Assembly: GCA_964645785.1 (NCBI GenBank)
Contig: CAZYAV010000022.1
Coordinates: 1-44,071 of the forward strand
Direction: 5' to 3'
Length of the DNA: 44,071 nt
Source of the DNA: CALWZE01 sp964645785
GTDB lineage: Bacteria; Bacillota; Clostridia; Oscillospirales; Ruminococcaceae
Shown: positions 23,621-30,908 of the stretch, in pieces
How the letters are laid out: each line of letters starts with the position of its first letter
Position numbering within the stretch: position 1 is the first letter of the stretch
Notes under the pieces: generated by a model
The model's input: the letters and a program-made list of their open reading frames with translations, nothing else
Databases searched by the model: none
What the model was told of the DNA's origin: nothing
Position numbers and translations under genes: made by a program

Positions 23621-23624
23621 CCCC

Positions 23625-23671
23625 GCCCTGTCGGGGCAAAGCTGCACAACCGGCAGGGCGCCCGGGCTTTT
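23625..23671 (+). terminator. Terminator of the MBL-fold gene
   Basis: GCCCTGTCGG (23625-23634) pairs with CCGGCAGGGC (23650-23659) with one mismatch; GCCCGGGC and TTTTCT follow. Confidence 0.55.
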
Positions 23672-23699
23672 CTACTGTTTAAATAAAGTATTTCCTATC

Positions 23700-23731
23700 C
23701 GGGGCGGGCGCATTGCCCCGCCCCGTTCTTT
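23700..23731 (+). terminator. Second hairpin between MBL-fold gene and metG
   Basis: CGGGGCGGG and a matching CCCGCCCCG arm form a GC-only stem followed by TTCTTT, probably a second terminator shielding metG. Confidence 0.55.
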
Positions 23732-23789
23732 GCCTGCGCTGCGAGCCATTCCGGCAGCAGGTCGCTTTTGCTCCGGCCGCAGGTTGCTA

Positions 23790-23818
23790 TCGACAAACGG
23801 CGCGCCGGGGGGTATAAT
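23790..23818 (+). promoter_or_regulatory. Promoter of metG
   Basis: TCGACA (23790-23795) and a consensus TATAAT (23813-23818) are 17 bases apart. The leader to metG is about 125 bases and shows no T-box motif. Confidence 0.7.
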
Positions 23819-23948
23819 AAAGGGACGCGGTTGACGGCGCGCCGCGCACTTCACGCGGTTCCGCCCGCCCCAAAGATACCCGGCGCGTCGCGGGCTGGCG
23901 GCTTTGCATCGTTGAATCACTGTACGAATGGAAAGGGACAAAAGAAAC

Positions 23949-25880
23949 ATGGAAAACAAGCGGTTCTATATCACAACGCCGATTTATTATCCATCCGATA
24001 AGCTGCACATCGGCCACGGCTACACGACGGTCGCGGCGGACGTGATTGCACGCTTTAAGCGAATGCAGGGATTCGACGTCATGTTCCTGACCGGCACGGA
24101 CGAGCACGGCCAGAAGATCGAGGACAAGGCCAAGGAGGCCGGCGTCAGCCCCAAGGAGTATGTCGACAACATCGTCGCCGGCATCAAGGCGCTGTGGGCG
24201 CGGATGAACATCAGCTACGACCGGTTTATCCGCACAACCGACGATTATCACGAGGCCGCGGTGCAGAGGATTTTCAAGCGGCTGTATGACAAGGGCGACA
24301 TCTATAAAGGGGAGTACAGGGGGATGTACTGCAAGCCCTGCGAATCGTTCTGGACGGAGAGCCAGCTGGTCGACGGCAAATGCCCCGACTGCGGCCGCCC
24401 GGTGGTCGAGGCGCGGGAGGAGGCGTACTTTTTCCGCCTTTCCAAATACGCCGGCCGCATCCTCCAGCTGTACGAGGATAACCCGGATTTTCTCCAGCCC
24501 GCCTCCCGGCTCAACGAGATGCGCGCGTTCATCAACCAGGGGCTGGACGATCTCTGCGTCTCCCGCACCTCCTTTTCGTGGGGCGTGCCGGTTGATTTTG
24601 ACCCCGGCCACATCGTGTATGTGTGGGTCGACGCGCTGACCAACTACATCACGGCGCTCGGCTATGAGAACGACCGCTACGACGACTTTGCGCGGTACTG
24701 GCCGGCCGACCTCCACCTGATGGCCAAGGAGATTGTCCGCTTCCACAGCGTCATCTGGCCGGCAATCCTCATGGCGCTCGATCTGCCGCTGCCCAAAAAG
24801 GTGTTCGGCCACGGCTGGCTGCTGCTGGAGGGCGGCAAGATGTCCAAAAGCATGGGCAATGTCGTTGACCCGGTCGTCCTGTGCGACCGCTACGGCGTCG
24901 ACGCCATCCGCTACTATCTCATGCGGGAAATCCCGTTTGGGCACGACGGGGTGTTCAGCAACGAAAACCTCATCTCCCGCATCAATTCCGACCTTGCGAA
25001 CGACCTGGGCAATCTGCTCTCCCGCACGGTCGCGATGATTGAAAAATACTTTGGCGGGACGCTGCCGGCCGAACACGCGGGCGGCGACTATGACGGCGAG
25101 CTTGTCGGGATGATCGACGGGCTTTACGCCGCGGTCGAGCTGAACATGGACAAGCTCAATCTGCCCGGCGCTCTGGCCGAGATTATGAAGGTCGTCTCCC
25201 GCGCCAACAAATACATCGACGAGACGGCGCCCTGGCTGCTTGCAAAGGACGAGGCCAGCCGCCCCCGCCTTGCCGGTGTGCTGTACAATCTGTGCGAGGC
25301 GCTGCGCGTCGTCTCGATTGTGCTGGAGCCCTTCATGCCCGAAACCGCCCCCAAGATCCGGGAGCAGATCGGCGCTGCGACCGATATCTGCAAGCTGGAC
25401 AGCTGCAAATACGGCCTTGCGCCTACCGCGCTCACGGTGCACAAGGGCGCGCTGCTCTTCCCGCGCATTGATATGGACAAGGAGCTGGCCGAGCTGGCCG
25501 CCAAGCACGGCGCGCCCGCCGCGCAGACGCCGGAGCCGCCCGCTGTCGAGCACCTGCCCGAAATCAGCTACGACGATTTTATGAAAGCGGAGATCCGGGT
25601 CTGCCGGGTGGTCGCCTGCGAAAAGGTGCCCAAGGCGGACAAGCTGCTCAAGTTTGTGCTGTTTGACGGCGAGCGCGAGCGGGTTATCCTCTCCGGCATC
25701 GCGGAGTGGTACAAGCCGGAGGAGCTGGTCGGCAAAAAGGTGCCGGTCGTCTGCAACCTCGCGCCGCGCAAGATCCGCGGGGTGCTCAGCGAGGGGATGA
25801 TTCTCTCCTCCGACGTCGGCGAGGCGGCAAAGGTCGCGTTCATCGACGACGCCGTCCCCGAGGGGTCGCGCATCCGTTAA
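23949..25880 (+). CDS. metG: Methionyl-tRNA synthetase with C-terminal tRNA-binding domain
   Basis: A 643-residue class I synthetase charging tRNA-Met. HIGH is at 20-23 (KLHIGHG), a single zinc knuckle uses Cys128/131/145/148, and KMSKS is at 297-301. The anticodon-binding helical domain follows (about 390-510). From about 545 there is an OB-fold Trbp111/EMAP-II-like domain (FMKAEIRVCRVVACEKVPKADKLLKF), which aids dimerisation and tRNA binding, as usual in Bacillota. ATG at 23949 is chosen over 23928 because families start at MENKRFYITTPIYYP. The tatD gene downstream is a frequent metG neighbour, here separated by repeats. Confidence 0.97.
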   Translation: MENKRFYITTPIYYPSDKLHIGHGYTTVAADVIARFKRMQGFDVMFLTGTDEHGQKIEDKAKEAGVSPKEYVDNIVAGIKALWARMNISYDRFIRTTDDYHEAAVQRIFKRLYDKGDIYKGEYRGMYCKPCESFWTESQLVDGKCPDCGRPVVEAREEAYFFRLSKYAGRILQLYEDNPDFLQPASRLNEMRAFINQGLDDLCVSRTSFSWGVPVDFDPGHIVYVWVDALTNYITALGYENDRYDDFARYWPADLHLMAKEIVRFHSVIWPAILMALDLPLPKKVFGHGWLLLEGGKMSKSMGNVVDPVVLCDRYGVDAIRYYLMREIPFGHDGVFSNENLISRINSDLANDLGNLLSRTVAMIEKYFGGTLPAEHAGGDYDGELVGMIDGLYAAVELNMDKLNLPGALAEIMKVVSRANKYIDETAPWLLAKDEASRPRLAGVLYNLCEALRVVSIVLEPFMPETAPKIREQIGAATDICKLDSCKYGLAPTALTVHKGALLFPRIDMDKELAELAAKHGAPAAQTPEPPAVEHLPEISYDDFMKAEIRVCRVVACEKVPKADKLLKFVLFDGERERVILSGIAEWYKPEELVGKKVPVVCNLAPRKIRGVLSEGMILSSDVGEAAKVAFIDDAVPEGSRIR

Positions 25881-25886
25881 ATCCGA

Positions 25887-25917
25887 CAGGCGGCGGGCTT
25901 TTCCGCCGCCTGTTTTT
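25887..25917 (+). terminator. Terminator of metG
   Basis: A ten-base perfect stem CAGGCGGCGG/CCGCCGCCTG with loop GCTTTT, then TTTTTG, starts six bases after the metG stop. Confidence 0.9.
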
Positions 25918-26126
25918 GTTCCGGCCGCCCGGCGAAACCGGCTTTTCTGTCCCCCTTTTAAAAAACATCATCGGGCGGTCAGAGCGGTACGGGTGCGGCG
26001 GTGTGTGGGATACACCTTGCAGCCCGCGCAGTCGCAGCCCGGCCGCGCCCCGCTTCGCCGGGCGCCGAAGCGGCTCGTCCGCGGCGCATATCCGGCGGCA
26101 CCGACAGGTTGCTTTTTTTGTAAAAT
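25918..26126. other. Intergenic region before the metG-tatD repeats
   Basis: GC-rich sequence without a supported gene. At about 26092-26119 it contains a segment (CCGGCGGCACCG, then a run of seven T) that resembles the hairpin/T-run parts of the repeats that follow. Confidence 0.5.
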
Positions 26127-26510
26127 CCGGCTCGCCCGTTTCGCCGGAAACGCCGTTCCCCGCAAGCCTCGCCACTCGTGACTGCCCGCGCGGCTTGTCC
26201 ACACGGCTTCCGTTCCGCACCGCTGCGGCCGTATCCGCACATGGCAGCCGGGCATAGCAACAAAATATTCCGCAAACGCGGGCACAAGGCTGCCCGCACC
26301 GACCGGCGGAACTGCCGGTTGTTTTTTGCAAAACCGGCTCGCCCGTTTCACCGGGAACGCCGTTCCCCGCAAGCCCCGCCGCTTTTGGCTGTCCGCGCGG
26401 CTTCCGTTCCGCCCCGCAGCGGCCGTATCTACACATGGCGGCCGGGCTCATCAACACGATATTCCGCAAACGCGGGCACAAGGCTGCCCGCACCGGCCGG
26501 CTGCTTTTGC
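26127..26510. repeat. Tandem ~207-bp intergenic repeat, two copies
   Basis: Copy A begins at 26127 and copy B at 26334, a period of 207 bases. Both open with CCGGCTCGCCCGTTTC and share AACGCCGTTCCCCGCAAGCC, CGGCTTCCGTTCCGC, GCGGCCGTAT and ATATTCCGCAAACGCGGGCA. Copy A has extra bases around 26182-26203. The junction holds a hairpin CCGGC-GGAACT-GCCGG followed by TTGTTTTTT (26302-26327), which would end transcription on the plus strand. The frames are open but no protein family or ribosome site is seen. Confidence 0.75.
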
Positions 26511-26537
26511 ATCCGCCGGCACAGGGAAGGAGCGCAC

Positions 26538-27317
26538 ATGCTGTACCGCCACATTTTCGACACCCACGCCCACTATGACGACCCGCGCTTTGACGGCCTG
26601 CGCGACGAGGTTTTTCGCTGCCAGCAGGCAAGCGGCGTCTCTTTCATCATCAACAACGCCTCGGATGAGGCGAGCGCGCGCGCGTCGATTGCGCTCGCCG
26701 AGCGGTACGATTTTGTCTACGCCGCGGTCGGCGTGCACCCGCAGGAGGCCGGCGCGCTCCAGCCCGGCTGGCTTGAGCGGATCGAGGCGCTTGCCGCGCA
26801 CCCCAAGGCGGTCGCCATCGGGGAAATCGGGCTGGATTATCATGATGAGGAGCCCGCCCGCGCGCTTCAGCAGGCGGTGTTCCGCGACCAGCTGGCGCTC
26901 GCGAACCGGTTGGGGCTCCCCGTCGAAATCCACGACCGGGACGCGCACGGGGACATTTTTGAGATTCTCTGCGATTTCCACCCCGCCGGCTGCCTGCACC
27001 GCTACTCCGGCTCTCCCGAAATGGCGCAGGATATCGTGCGCAAGCTCGGGATGTCCCTCGGCATCGGCGGCGCGCTGACCTACAAAAACAGCCGCAAGGA
27101 GGTGGAGACGGTGCGCGTCATTCCGCTTGAATATCTGATTCTTGAGACCGACTGCCCTTACCTTGCGCCGGCAGGCCGGCGCGGCCGCACCTGCACCTCG
27201 GATATGATCTACCTCGTCGCCGAAAAAATCGCCGAAATCAAGGGGGACGTCTCGCCGCAGGAGGTTCTGGACATAACCTGCGCCAACGCCCGGCGCCTGT
27301 TCGGGATTGCGGAATAA
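26538..27317 (+). CDS. TatD-family metal-dependent hydrolase
   Basis: A 259-residue TIM-barrel DNase-like enzyme. Metal ligands are visible in DTHAHYDD (His10, His12), GEIGLDYH (Glu96), the EIHDRDAHGD strand, the HRYSGS strand and LETDCPYLAP. TatD/YcfH proteins are Mg-dependent 3'-5' nucleases or related hydrolases. The RYSG in place of the common HCFSG still keeps the His. GGAAGGAG precedes the ATG at 26538; the longer frame only crosses the repeats. Adjacent to metG as in many Bacillota, but with its own transcription likely because of the terminators between them. Confidence 0.92.
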   Translation: MLYRHIFDTHAHYDDPRFDGLRDEVFRCQQASGVSFIINNASDEASARASIALAERYDFVYAAVGVHPQEAGALQPGWLERIEALAAHPKAVAIGEIGLDYHDEEPARALQQAVFRDQLALANRLGLPVEIHDRDAHGDIFEILCDFHPAGCLHRYSGSPEMAQDIVRKLGMSLGIGGALTYKNSRKEVETVRVIPLEYLILETDCPYLAPAGRRGRTCTSDMIYLVAEKIAEIKGDVSPQEVLDITCANARRLFGIAE

Positions 27318-27364
27318 ACCGGCATCATGCAGGCCGGTAAACCGAACGATAAGGAGAAAACCGG

Positions 27365-27946
27365 ATGGCATTTGTCATGCTTGCAATTGCAGAAATGGGG
27401 GTGTTTTATGCCTGCTACTTTTTTAAGCTGTTCATTCAAAAAAGCAAAGGGATACAAACCAACCAGATGGGAAAAGGAAAAGAGGGCTTTGCAAAACGGA
27501 TAGAAGTCACCCTGCAAATTTCGGCCTGCCTTGTTCCAATCGTGGAGCTTATCAGCATTTTTTGTTTGAAGTCCCTGTCTCCCGTTTGGGTAAAATGGGT
27601 CGGAGACCTCATTGGACTTGCCGGCGTGGTTCTGTTTCTTATTTCTGTCCTGACGATGAAGGACAGTTGGAGAGCGGGCGTCTCGGAGCGGGAGAAAACC
27701 CAGCTTGTGACGGACGGAGTCTATCGGATAAGCCGAAATCCGGCTTTTTTAGGGTTTGATTTCCTGTATACCGGCATCCTGTGCATGTTCTTTAATCTGC
27801 CGCTTTTAGCCGTATCCGCCTTTGCGATTATCCTGCTCCATATGCAGATTGTTTACGTGGAAGAAGCATTCCTGACGGCCGCGTTCGGAGCCGAATATCT
27901 CGCATACAGCAAGCAGGTGAACCGGTATTTCGGCAGAAAGGGATAA
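27365..27946 (+). CDS. Isoprenylcysteine carboxyl methyltransferase (ICMT)-like membrane protein
   Basis: A 193-residue membrane protein with about five segments. The C-terminal half carries the SAM-binding core of the ICMT/phospholipid methyltransferase family: LVTDGVYRISRNPAFLGFDFLYTG (about 118-141) and YVEEAFLTAAFGAEYLAYSKQVNRYF (about 162-187). Bacterial members methylate lipids or small molecules, mostly uncharacterised. AAGGAG lies before the ATG, 47 bases after tatD. Codon use is clearly more AT-rich than the neighbours (many AAA, ATT and ATA codons), which suggests recent acquisition. Confidence 0.85.
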   Translation: MAFVMLAIAEMGVFYACYFFKLFIQKSKGIQTNQMGKGKEGFAKRIEVTLQISACLVPIVELISIFCLKSLSPVWVKWVGDLIGLAGVVLFLISVLTMKDSWRAGVSEREKTQLVTDGVYRISRNPAFLGFDFLYTGILCMFFNLPLLAVSAFAIILLHMQIVYVEEAFLTAAFGAEYLAYSKQVNRYFGRKG

Positions 27947-28038
27947 ATTCCGGCCTGCCGGCTCGCTGCAAGGGCGCGCTTTTATCCCGGCGCAATCTGT
28001 ATGGGCGCTTACTCGCTGCCCGCTGTTTTCTTCATGCA

Positions 28039-28066
28039 AAAAGGCGTGACTCTCGTCACGCCTTTT
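28039..28066. terminator. Bidirectional terminator between ICMT-like gene and psuG
   Basis: A twelve-base perfect stem AAAAGGCGTGAC/GTCACGCCTTTT with a four-base loop lies between two convergent genes and has T-runs on both strands. Confidence 0.9.
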
Positions 28067-28133
28067 GTCCGTTTTACCGGCCTGCGCGCACCAGTCAAAG
28101 CCGGCGCGCCGTTTTTCTGTTTTATACCCGGGC

Positions 28134-29057
28134 TTACAGCTTGCTGTATTCCACCGCGATTTTGGACGCGACCCGCGCGTTGTTGTACGCGAGCTGGAGG
28201 TTGGAGGCAAACGACTCGCCGTTGCTGATCTCCTTGATGTGCGACAGGAGGAACGGGGTGGTGTCCTTGCCGCGAATGCCCTGCTCTTTGGCCATCGCGA
28301 GCGCCTTGTTGATGACCTTTTCCATCTCGTCAAAGTCGAGCTCGTACTCCTTGGGGATCGGGTTGGCAAACAGGATGCCGCCCTCCAGGCCGAGATCCCA
28401 CTTTGTCTTCATGATTTTGGCCGCCATGGCCGGATCTTTTGCGTTGAAATCGACCCCGAAGCCGCTCTTCCTGCAATAGAACGCGGGGAAATCGTCGGTA
28501 TCCAGGCCGACGACCGGCACGCCCATCGTCTCCAGATATTCCAGCGTCAGGCCGATGTCCAGCAGGGACTTGCAGCCCGCGCCGACGACCGCAACCGGGG
28601 TGTGCGCCAGCTCCTGCAAATCCGCGCTGATATCCATGGTCTCGGTTGCGCCCCTGTGGACGCCGCCGATGCCGCCGGTTGCAAAGATGCGGATGCCCGC
28701 CATCGCCGCAATCATCATGGTTGTGGTCACCGTCGTCGCGCCTGCCCTGCCCGACGCGACATAGGTGGCGACGTCCCGGCGGCTGACCTTGCCGACATTC
28801 TCCGCCTTGCACATCACGTCCAGCTCGTCCGAGGTCAGGCCGACCTTCAGCTTGCCGCCCAGAATGGCGGTCGTCGCGGGGATGGCGCCCTCGGCGCGGA
28901 CAATTTCCTCCACCTTATGGGCAAACTCGACGTTTTCCGGGAACGGCATACCGTGGCTGAGGATTGTGCTTTCCAGCGCAACCACCGGTATATTCTCGGA
29001 CAGAGCCTGCTTGATTTCAGGCGTAATAACCAAATAATCTTCAATGTGATTGTTCAT
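28134..29057 (-). CDS. psuG: Pseudouridine-5'-phosphate glycosidase
   Basis: A 307-residue enzyme that splits pseudouridine 5'-phosphate into uracil and ribose 5-phosphate, an unusual C-glycosidic cleavage. The family segments VVALESTILSHGMPFPENVEFA, GAIPATTAILGGKLKVGL, VSRRDVATYVASGRAGATTV, FATGGIGGVHRGA and GAGCKSLLDIGLTLEYLETMGVPVVG are intact, including the Mn-site and Schiff-base Lys regions. The length equals known PsuG. Its ATG overlaps the kinase stop as ATGA, and AAGGAG lies inside the kinase end, so psuK-psuG is an operon completing pseudouridine breakdown. Confidence 0.96.
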   Translation of the reverse strand: MNNHIEDYLVITPEIKQALSENIPVVALESTILSHGMPFPENVEFAHKVEEIVRAEGAIPATTAILGGKLKVGLTSDELDVMCKAENVGKVSRRDVATYVASGRAGATTVTTTMMIAAMAGIRIFATGGIGGVHRGATETMDISADLQELAHTPVAVVGAGCKSLLDIGLTLEYLETMGVPVVGLDTDDFPAFYCRKSGFGVDFNAKDPAMAAKIMKTKWDLGLEGGILFANPIPKEYELDFDEMEKVINKALAMAKEQGIRGKDTTPFLLSHIKEISNGESFASNLQLAYNNARVASKIAVEYSKL

Positions 29058-30148
29058 TGTCTATACTCCTTCAGTGTATTTTCAACATTCAACACAGAAA
29101 TTTCTGGATTGATTGTCGTTTCAGCCTGCACAGCCATGATTCCAGCCGCAAGCGCGAAATCAATGGTTTCCTCAATCGGTGCCGATTCCAGCGTCTTGCA
29201 GATGACCGCCGCCATGAACGCGTCGCCGCCCCCGGTCGCGTTTGCCATATGGGTCAGCGGCCGCAGCGCGCGCTTCATGCGGTTGCCCTCCCTGTCCTTG
29301 TAAAAGCATCCCTGCGCCCCGAGGCTGACAAAAATTCGCCGCAGCCCCTTTTCGAGGATTTTGTCGCAGGCAAGCTCCAGGGTACGGTCGTCGGTGATGG
29401 CGATGCCGCTCAGGATCTCCGCCTCAAGCCGGTTGGGCTTTGCCGTGTCAAACCGGCCGATTTTGTCGACGATGGTCGACGCGTACGCCGTGGACACCGG
29501 GTCGACATAAACCGGCACCTTCGCCGTGTCCAGCAGCGTGTCCATAATCTCGGGGGGCAGGCAGGGGTCGCAGGTGACAATCTGCGCGCCGTTCAGGAGC
29601 GGCGCGTGCGCGCGGATGTAGTCCGCCGTCAGCTGTTTGACAATCGACATATCCGAAAGCGCGACCACCATGTCCCCCTCGGTGTCCAGGATGGAAATGT
29701 AAGAGGAGGACGTATACCCGCGTACCGTACAGAAATTGGCCGTGTCTATCCCCGCGGCAATACAGCTGGAACGGATTTTCTCCCCGTACACGTCGTCGCC
29801 AACCGCGGTCATCAGCTTGACATCCACGCCCATCCGCGCGAGGTTTTCGCAGACGTTGCGGCTCACCCCGCCGACGGACGTGCGCATCTGCCCGGGGTTG
29901 GAATCCCGCATGTTGATCGGCTGCCGGCTTTTGCCGCTGATGTCCACGTTGGCGGCGCCCACGCCCACCACATACGGCGCGGTTCGCAGGATGTATCCTT
30001 TTCCCATAATATGCCCCTTTTTTTGCAGGTTTGCGATGTGTACCGCAACCGACGAGCGGGCAATCCCCAGTTTTTGCGCAATTTCACTCTGCTCAATGGA
30101 CGGATTTTCCCGGATCATCGAAAAGATCTGCCTCTCACGTTCCGTCAT
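29054..30148 (-). CDS. psuK: Pseudouridine kinase (PfkB family) with N-terminal winged helix
   Basis: A 364-residue fusion. Residues 1-55 are a winged HTH (ERERQIFSMIRENPSIEQSEIAQKLGIARSSVAVHIANLQKKGHI), the rest (59-364) a PfkB/ribokinase-fold kinase with GVGAANVDI, GGVSRNVCENLARMG and the catalytic ATGGGDAF (Asp309). It phosphorylates pseudouridine at O5' for PsuG. ATG at 30148 is chosen because AGGTGG lies eight bases upstream; a GTG at 30160 would overlap that site. The HTH on a catabolic kinase suggests it also represses its own operon; the near-identical repeats upstream are its probable site. The kinase/regulator coupling is inference. Confidence 0.92.
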   Translation of the reverse strand: MTERERQIFSMIRENPSIEQSEIAQKLGIARSSVAVHIANLQKKGHIMGKGYILRTAPYVVGVGAANVDISGKSRQPINMRDSNPGQMRTSVGGVSRNVCENLARMGVDVKLMTAVGDDVYGEKIRSSCIAAGIDTANFCTVRGYTSSSYISILDTEGDMVVALSDMSIVKQLTADYIRAHAPLLNGAQIVTCDPCLPPEIMDTLLDTAKVPVYVDPVSTAYASTIVDKIGRFDTAKPNRLEAEILSGIAITDDRTLELACDKILEKGLRRIFVSLGAQGCFYKDREGNRMKRALRPLTHMANATGGGDAFMAAVICKTLESAPIEETIDFALAAGIMAVQAETTINPEISVLNVENTLKEYRQ

Positions 30149-30160
30149 ACGCGCAACCAC

Positions 30161-30195
30161 CTAAGCATTTGTTTATCATCTAAGCTTATGTTTAT
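30161..30195. promoter_or_regulatory. Tandem direct-repeat operator of psuKG
   Basis: Two 16-base direct repeats (30161-30176 and 30180-30195) match at 14 of 16 positions and are three bases apart. On the minus strand they read ATAAACAWAWGCTTAG. They sit between the -10 box and the ribosome site. Confidence 0.7.
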
Positions 30196-30222
30196 AATAT
30201 CATCCGCCGGATTCTTTGTCAA
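30194..30222 (-). promoter_or_regulatory. Promoter of psuKG
   Basis: Minus-strand TTGACA (30222-30217) and TATTAT (30199-30194) are 17 bases apart, directly upstream of the tandem operator. Confidence 0.8.
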
Positions 30223-30356
30223 GCTGTTAACATAAATAAAATTTCCAACGGAGTTTCAGCTATTCTGCCAATTCCACTGGATATGCTCTCTTCCGCAAAA
30301 GCCCTGCGCACCAGCACAATCGGGGAACGCGCTGCTTTGCAGCCACCCTTCTTTGC

Positions 30357-30410
30357 GCCCGTCCTGCCGGGAACAGCTTTCTTCTGTGGCGGACACCCCG
30401 CCGTCCCGGC
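30357..30410. repeat. 54-bp direct repeat, copy 1
   Basis: Starts GCCCGTCCTGCCGGGAACAG and ends CCGCCGTCCCGGC; identical to the copy at 30597-30650 except for one base at 30388 (G versus C). Confidence 0.85.
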
Positions 30411-30596
30411 TGTTATGGCCGCCCTAAACAACCAGTACCTGCCCAAAATCGCGGCACATACAAAACAGCGGCGAGCCGGAAGCCAGGCGGGCTTTGCGCC
30501 CCCTATTTACGCACCGCGGCGTAAATCCTGCGCCTTGCCGGAATGCCCTTGCCGACACACACGGCCGATTGCTTCGCAGTGCTCACCGAAGCCGCC

Positions 30597-30650
30597 GCCC
30601 GTCCTGCCGGGAACAGCTTTCTTCTGTCGCGGACACCCCGCCGTCCCGGC
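30597..30650. repeat. 54-bp direct repeat, copy 2
   Basis: Second copy, exactly 240 bases after the first, with one mismatch. Outside the 54 bases the flanks are only loosely similar. Confidence 0.85.
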
Positions 30651-30858
30651 CGCTGCGCCTGCTCCGAACCGTGCTGCTTCCGGAATTGGAACCGCCGCCC
30701 CCTGCCCAGCTTTGTCCGGGCGGCGGATTCGGGCAGGCTCTCAAGCCGGCATGTTCCTGTATAGCGCGGCGGCTGTCCCGCGCAAAGGCGTCCGCTCTGC
30801 CTTCCCCGGGCAGCCGCTCCTGTTTCGCGCCTCTGTTCCGCCTGCACACAAAAGTCGG

Positions 30859-30884
30859 GGGTTGAAGCGACGCTTCAACCCCCG
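30859..30884 (-). terminator. Hairpin after the first DraG-like gene
   Basis: GGGGGTTGAAGCG and CGCTTCAACCCCC form a twelve- to thirteen-base stem with a tiny loop just past the stop codon at 30909. No T-run follows on the minus strand. Confidence 0.55.
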
Positions 30885-30908
30885 GCTCAGCTTTTGAACC
30901 GCTGTTGC

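Larger units (their letters stand above)
30223..30908. other. Intergenic region with two direct repeats
   Basis: About 690 GC-rich bases between the psuKG promoter and the DraG-like gene stop. No coding frame is convincing. Near its end a hairpin GGGGGTTGAAGCG/CGCTTCAACCCCC (30859-30884) lies 25 bases from the DraG-like stop, a probable terminator for that gene. Confidence 0.5.

Noticed and set aside
23819..23948. T-box riboswitch before metG
   Set aside because: No T-box core sequence or terminator/antiterminator pair is seen in the 125-base leader.
26127..26510. Protein-coding gene in the tandem repeat (open on both strands)
   Set aside because: Composition-driven frames with no start signal; the repeats diverge by insertions that do not keep any frame, and hairpin/T-run signals fit noncoding DNA.
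30357..30650. Possible CRISPR array
   Set aside because: Only two repeat copies with a 186-base gap, no further units and no cas genes in the window.
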